From assembly GCA_014607495.2 (NCBI GenBank), contig CP053162.1, forward strand, positions 868,001 through 932,000: 64,000 bases of DNA, read 5' to 3'. Both the position numbers and the translations under genes were made by a program. Shown here one piece after another: positions 58,388 through 64,000 of this stretch (within the stretch, counting starts at the first letter, position 1; each line of letters starts with the position of its first letter). The notes beneath the pieces were generated by a model. It was not told the origin of the DNA and did no database searches. It worked only from the letters and a program-made list of their open reading frames with translations. The DNA comes from Carposina sasakii. Taxonomy: Eukaryota > Arthropoda > Insecta > Lepidoptera > Carposinidae.

Positions 58388-61300
58388 AAGATGTGACAAA
58401 CATTGCAGCTATTTGCCTACTAAAACTCAATACAATCTCTGGGCAAAACACTTTAGTGAGGACTTTAATCAATTATTTATAAATAATAGTTCTTCAATTC
58501 ACATAAGCATTTCACTATTGTTATAATAAATGGTGAGGATTATGAGTTATTAGGATTATTTCTTTTTGACAACCAATTGGTGTAGTTGGTAGTTACCCTG
58601 CCCTGATTACGTTAAAAGCAATAGCAAAGCCGAAGCAAAGCGATAGCGAAAATTGTACAATATTCGCCTTGAAATGTCAAAGTTCCTTTGTAATTCACAT
58701 TCATACGTAATACGAATTCGACAAGCAATCAGCCATTTTTGTACAATTTTCGCTATCGCTTTGCGTTTGCTAGTTAGGTAATAAGGGGGCCTGCCAGCCG
58801 CGGCATAGGTCCTAGGTTTGAATCCCAACCGGTGCAGACATTGATATGATGAACATCTTTGTTTGTTTCCAAGTCATGGATGTTTCTATATTTATCTATG
58901 TACTAGTCACTAGTGGATTAGATTAGGACTGCCCAACTGACAACTCAAAAACAACAAAGCGCCGGGCGACGATGGAATTACATCAGAGCTTCTAAGAGCG
59001 GGTGGAACTCCGGTACTGAAGGTCCTCCAGAGGCTCTTCAATTCCGTCCTGCTCGAAGACGTAGCGCCGGAAGCATGGAGCAGAAGTGTGGTGGTGCTGT
59101 TTTTTAAAAAAGGCGATAAAGCCTTGCTGAAGAACTATAGACCCATCTCGCTTCTGAGCCATGTCTACAAGTTGTTTTCAAGGGTAATCACGAATCGTCT
59201 TGCTCGCAGGTTTGATGACTTCCAGCCTCCCGAACAAGCCGGTTTCCGAAAAGGGTTTAGTACCATAGACCATATCCACACGCTACGGCAGATTATACAG
59301 GTTTAGAGGTAACAGAATATTAAATGTGTGATACACTGTATTTACCCTAATAAATAAAAATAAATAACTAAAAATACAAAAAACGGAAGAGTATAATCGG
59401 CCACTATGCCTAGCGTTCGTGGACTTTGAGAAGACCTTTGATTCGATCGAGACATGGGCAGTGCTGCAGTCTCTCCAGCGGTGCCATATTGACCATAGAT
59501 TGTTTATACAGTAACACCACCATGACGGTACGAGTACAGGAGCGGAGCACTGAGCCGATTTCATTGCAGAGGGGAGTGAGACAAGGAGATGTTATTTCTC
59601 CGAAGCTCTTCACCAATGCAGTGGAAGACGCCTTTAAGCTTCTCGAATGGAAAGGACTCGGCATCAATATCAATGGCGAATACATCACTCACCTTCGGTT
59701 CGCAGACGACATCGTGGTCATGGCAGAATCGCTAAAGGATCTAAGCATAATGCTAGATGGCCTCAATCGAGTCTCCCAACAGGTGGGCCTAAAGATAACA
59801 TGGACGAGACGAAGATCATCTTGAACGTCCATGTGTCGCCCGCTCCTGTACTAGTTGGTAGCTCGATGCTCGAAGTTGTTGACGAGTATGTTTACCTGGG
59901 ACAGACGGTCAAACTAGTTTGACAAGGAGGTAAATCGGCGAATCCAACTCGGCTGGGCAGCGTTCGGGAAACTACGAAGCTTATTTGTTTCCAAGATACC
60001 CAGTCCTTAAAGATATGAAGGTATTCAACCAGTGCGTGCTGCCGGTGATGACCTACGGTGCCGAGACGTGGTCTCTAACTATGTGCCTCATAAAGAAGCT
60101 CAGGATCGCATAGCGAGCGATGGAGAGAGCTATGCTTGGGATCTCTCTGCGTGATCGAATCAGAAATGAGGAGATCCGCAGACTTACAAAGATCACCGAC
60201 ATAGCTCAACGGTCCAGCAAGCTGAAGTGGCAATGGGCAGGGCACATAGCTCGAAGAACTGATGGCCGATGGAGTCGGGAAAGTTCTAGAGTGGATACCA
60301 CGTTTCGGTGAGCGCAGCGTGGAAAAGGCCACCCGCGAGGTGGACGGACGACCTGGCCAAGCTCGCGGGCGTCGGTTGGATTGCAGAAAAAACAAAATGT
60401 CGGAATTATCCAGAATGAAAACATTTTCCCGGGACAAAAAGTAGCCTATATGTTAAGTGGGACCTGTGACAATATATTCCTGAAAACTGCATCAAATCGA
60501 TTCAGCTGTTTCTGAGATTAGCGTGCACAAACATCGGTCCTTTACAATTTTATTATATCTATAGAATTGATAGATTTGTATGCCGTTACTTAGTATCCAC
60601 AACACAAGACCTTAGGGGTCTTTAGTGTGGGATTAGGTTAATGTGTGAAATGTAAGGTGAGACACCACAATAAGCAATGTATAGGTACAGTAAGATCTCA
60701 CCTCTCTAGAAACAATCCTATAAATTGTTCATTGGTAACCCCCAGGTACTTAAAAAGTCAGCAAAGCAGGTGATGCTAACAGAGGTGTCTCCAAAAGACC
60801 TGGAGTTTGACTACTCCTCGCTGCAAGGCATCGTGGCAGACCGGCTCGCGGAGATGAGTTCTATGGCCAGAGCCACTGCTCCAGCGCTTATTCCTCTTGG
60901 AGATGGGTAAGGATATCATTTTTTGTTTACACTGAATTTTTAAGATGTATGTAGTAAGACTAGGTTCACATGGCATTGTCCTGTGCTTTTTTACAGTATA
61001 TGTATAAGTATGTCTTAACGATAAATAGTGGCACATACAACATGCATAGGGCATTCGCCCGCGTGTTCCGTCCGACATAGCGCCGTTCGTATGCCGTCGC
61101 AGCCATTTCTGTACGCTGCCGTTCCGGCCTTTCGGTGGAAATATACCTATTACAACCATTTTGTAGGTGTTTTATAGGGCTAGCACGAAAAACTAGCGAG
61201 AAGGTAACGTAAAGTCAACGCGGCCATTTTGTGTAACAGGAGTCCGCCAAACCGCATGGCGATGAAGGAGTTACTCGAAGCGCTAATGTCCAACAAGTGC

Positions 61301-62661
61301 AGTCCTCTGCGTCGCACGCTGCAGGCGCAGGGTCCTGTGCCGCCGCCGCCCCGGGCGGGCGAGCCGCACCGAGAGGTACACAAGTGTAGTTATATGTCCG
61401 AAACCGCATACATAGGTACTTATTTACTAGTAGTAGTTACTTGGAAGTAGGATTTTAAAAGGAAAGCGCTTCCGGCCCCAACTGCCCCCCTAGCATGACC
61501 ACGCATCGTGGATATCGTATCGTACGATATCGTATCGTCTCTATACAAAATTCAACATGGCGGCTATATTTCTAGACATCTAAATGTCGATAAATAGACT
61601 TATCATAGTGTTTCGCAGGTCATGCTACTTGTGCCACTAATTATTGTTTGGCCCATGCGAAACTTTGATAACGCTTTCTATTGGATGGTTCTGTCTGCAT
61701 CCTATAGATGGCTCGGTTATTTACTCGAGTCCTAACATAAAGATTAATTTGCAGGGTGTGTGGAAAAACCTGGTGAACCGAGGCATGTACGTGCCTATGT
61801 ACGACATCGATACTGATGGCCTTGTGGGACTCAAGCCGGAGAAGAAGGCACATCATAACAAAGTTACAAAGGTTAGTCTGAATACCCGAAGGTGACTATA
61901 CTCATCGCAAAATAAAAGGACCGTTTTGACAGTTCACGCCCATAAATATTTCTAGTTTTTACTGATCGAAATGTTACGAATGTAATTGCATTTTTCATTG
62001 ATGGGTACCGCCCACTCGGCTAAGTGCTGTGCATACGATTTTTTCATATTGTCCACAGAATATTAATAATCGGTTAAGGAAAAAATAAATCGATCAAGAT
62101 ATTTATATAGAAAACTAGCTAATAGAATAAAGAGTAGCGTAAATGTTATTTCAGACTATAATATAACCTTTTTTTGATCTAGATTTCAGCCTGATTCGTC
62201 AAGCTGTTACTGCGTGAAAGAGTAACAAAAATTTATCCACCCATACAAACTTTTTATTACGATGATCGATGTAAACTTTGGCCTAAAATGATATATTTTC
62301 AAATTAGAACTTTAATCCAATGCACTTTACAATACATATTCATGCAGACAAAATACTCATGCAAACTTGAATCGATTTATCGTGAGTATCGAGTATTCAG
62401 TCGTATGGTTACATCACTAGTTAGGTCGCGAAGACAAATGTCAAAACGGGCCTTTTATTTTGCGATGAGTTTAGTATGGGGGCATTGCAGCCGTGCAAAG
62501 CCGGGGCGGGTCCCTAGTTTTACACATAAACCTTCCTCTTGAATTACTATCTATTAAAAATATATATAAAAAAAAACGCATCAAAATCCATTACGCAGTT
62601 TTAAATATGTAGTGATTGTACAGGAAGAATACTTCTTTCACAAGTTATATGCCGGATATAC
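58388..62661 (+). repeat. Duplicated block, copy 2 (partner 15907-20910)
   Basis: Begins two bases after the gap and matches copy 1 until 'ccggatatac' at 62661, where the LTR element begins. It contains the palindromic MITE (58600-58790), the SINE piece, the RTE remnant (58920-60400) and CNOT11 exons 4-6. It lacks the MITE of 19093-19462 and the scrambled duplications of 19890-20330. Small indels are scattered throughout. Confidence 0.95.
60746..61871 (+). CDS. CNOT11: CNOT11 exons 4-6, second copy (partial gene)
   Basis: Exons 60746-60906, 61240-61375 and 61755-61871 have the same lengths, phases and splice sites as 18286-18446, 18776-18911 and 19644-19760; the protein is unchanged. Exons 1-3 would fall in or before the gap, and exon 7 would lie beyond the LTR insertion, so this copy is partial in the window. 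An intact coding sequence with drifting introns is what an allele would show. Confidence 0.92.
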
Positions 62662-62860
62662 TGTTATGAGCCTCGAGGGAAATAGCTTTTTAAAAAAAAC
62701 TACAATTTAGAATTAGAATAAGGCAGCCGTCTAGCGGGTATGGAGGATGGAACGAGACTGGCAGGAAACGTGGGAATGACGAGCACTATGGCGAGGAATT
62801 GCTGACGGGGCAAGATTGGAGCTTAGTAAGCTTAAAAGGGTACAATACGTATATATAACA
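62662..62860 (-). mobile_element. LTR of an errantivirus-like retroelement
   Basis: 199 bp with TGTTA...TAACA ends, oriented on the minus strand like the env to its right. It is followed immediately on the internal side by a purine-rich tract (CCCCTGGGAGG, minus strand), as expected before a 3' LTR. The flank 'ggatatac' and the uninterrupted site in copy 1 ('ggatatacgtatacgtat', an alternating pyrimidine/purine target) fix the boundary. The other LTR and its target duplication lie outside the window. Confidence 0.82.
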
Positions 62861-62917
62861 CCTCCCAGGGGTAGACTAAACTTCGGGGATGAAATTCGAA
62901 GTTTGGGAAAATGAACA

Positions 62918-64000
62918 TTATATCTTTACTCTAATACTAGGAGATGGAACATCTTCCACTATTGGTCGACGTTGATGCATCTTAACAGGGACGATTTTAG
63001 GTTCAGGTTTAGGAGTCTGAATAGACTGAAGCTCAGTTGAAGCTACAGGATTGGATTGGGGTAAACGGAAGGAGCGACAGGATAGACGGCTGTGGGATTT
63101 AATTATAAAATAAAGTTTACACATACAGTATAACACAATTAGAGAAATAATCAATATTAATATAATGGAGTAATGAGTCTCATATTTAATTATTTGATGT
63201 TGATTTATCAGTTTATTAGTTTCGTAAGATAATGATTTTAATTTTAATTTTGATTCTAATGTGAAAGTATCTAAGTCAATATTTTTTAATTTTATATTAG
63301 GCTCATTCTCCGTATTTATTTCTAATTTAAATTTATCTAAAGTACAACATGAATCATTTATGATGTTGAAATCAGAATTAATTACAGATATATTAAACAT
63401 TAAGTTATTGAATTTAGGTATTAATTTTGTAGTTTTACAATAGGCAATGCAATTGTTCGGAATAGTTACAATTCCTGTTCCGATAATATTAATTTCTTGA
63501 ATTTTCATATTAATACATTCGACGTATAATATTGTAGTTTTGGATTGTACATAAATCCAACTATTACCGGATAGAGATTTCCAGATATCTATATTTCCAT
63601 GAATAAAGTCCGTTTGACACTGCACTGGTAAAGCACTTATCACATTTGACAGTAGTTCACTTTCACAGATGGGATTTGCACTCGTAGGGAACACCGTCAT
63701 TACGTCACAAATGTAGTTGCGGTAACTTATCGCTCTGCATTTTTCTAGTGAATCTAAGTTACAATATTCCGATTTATCTTTGGTCATTGCGATATACTTA
63801 GTACTAGGAACAATAAAACTGAACATATTAGGTTTCATATTATCATGTGGCGTCGGGAGAGCAAATGTATGAAACAAATTAAAGTCTTTAGATGATACTA
63901 ACGGTATCCTAAGAACAAACATTATCTTATTGTGCAAACTAAAGCACACTACATTAGAAATATTTAATAAAATATGTATGTTTCTTAACTCTAAACTTAC
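62918..64000 (-). CDS. env: Endogenous errantivirus envelope-like protein, C-terminal part (partial at right edge)
   Basis: The frame is open from the window edge to the stop at 62918, about 361 codons. It has many Cys in the outer part. A hydrophobic membrane segment (IILILIISLIVLYCM) lies near residues 280-305 of the visible frame, and a basic, Pro-rich inner tail follows. This shape, next to a purine tract and LTR, fits the env (baculovirus-F-like) of insect Ty3/gypsy errantiviruses. The fusion peptide and cleavage site would lie upstream, outside the window. No stops or shifts were seen in this part, so the copy may be young. Family assignment is from architecture; I could not align it. 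Confidence 0.7.
   Translation of the reverse strand, partial: VSLELRNIHILLNISNVVCFSLHNKIMFVLRIPLVSSKDFNLFHTFALPTPHDNMKPNMFSFIVPSTKYIAMTKDKSEYCNLDSLEKCRAISYRNYICDVMTVFPTSANPICESELLSNVISALPVQCQTDFIHGNIDIWKSLSGNSWIYVQSKTTILYVECINMKIQEINIIGTGIVTIPNNCIAYCKTTKLIPKFNNLMFNISVINSDFNIINDSCCTLDKFKLEINTENEPNIKLKNIDLDTFTLESKLKLKSLSYETNKLINQHQIIKYETHYSIILILIISLIVLYCMCKLYFIIKSHSRLSCRSFRLPQSNPVASTELQSIQTPKPEPKIVPVKMHQRRPIVEDVPSPSIRVKI

Noticed and set aside
57806..58526. Long ORFs crossing the gap
   Set aside because: They are open only because N codons are not read as stops.

Overview
This window reads as lepidopteran (moth or butterfly) nuclear DNA. It is AT-rich and has spliced metazoan genes. It is crowded with repeats of types common in Lepidoptera: TA-flanked CAGGG-ended MITEs, Helitron-like fragments carrying 'gacgaagtcgcgggcgtcc' tails, tRNA-derived SINEs, RTE/CR1-type LINE remains, hAT MITEs and an errantivirus-type LTR element. 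The species cannot be named from the sequence alone. All gene models were built by hand from splice sites, codon phase and remembered family sequences; no database search was run.

Layout. 1-10.1 kb, minus strand: the 5' half of Nedd4 (E3 ubiquitin ligase; C2 domain exons). An 80-bp minisatellite repeats one of its exon ends together with its splice donor. 13.5-28.2 kb, plus: a complete ten-exon CNOT11 gene (479 codons before the stop) whose introns hold an RTE LINE, several MITEs and a nearly intact LINE (about 21.85-25.49 kb). 30.9-32.7 kb, minus: three intronless genes packed head to tail (METTL23, 3 nt, SLIRP, 37 nt, ACBD6) with a single poly(A) signal after the last, which looks like a tricistronic unit. 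33.7-35.6 kb: truncated LINE pieces. 35.6-36.5 kb: an 875-bp element with terminal inverted repeats and an 8-bp target duplication, carrying two internal exons of an unrecognised spliced gene. 37.8-56.1 kb, plus: three tandem mitochondrial-type 3-ketoacyl-CoA thiolase genes (ACAA2 family); the first two are intact and the third carries three single-base deletions. 56.6-57.4 kb, minus: BRK1/HSPC300 (WAVE complex). 57.84 kb, plus: the first exon of an unrecognised gene, cut by a 446-base N gap.

After the gap, 58.39-62.66 kb repeats the CNOT11 segment of 15.9-20.9 kb (exons 4-6 included). It differs by small indels, lacks one MITE, and stops exactly at the LTR of an errantivirus-like element whose env runs off the right edge. 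This is best read as an alternative haplotype placed after a scaffold gap, though a recent segmental duplication is not excluded.

The host genes do not form one pathway: ubiquitin ligation (Nedd4), mRNA deadenylation (CNOT11), mitochondrial RNA stability (SLIRP), acyl-CoA handling (ACBD6, thiolases), protein methylation (METTL23) and actin regulation (BRK1). The points of most interest are the tricistronic cluster, the splice-donor minisatellite, the exon-carrying TIR element, the duplicated block and the thiolase array.
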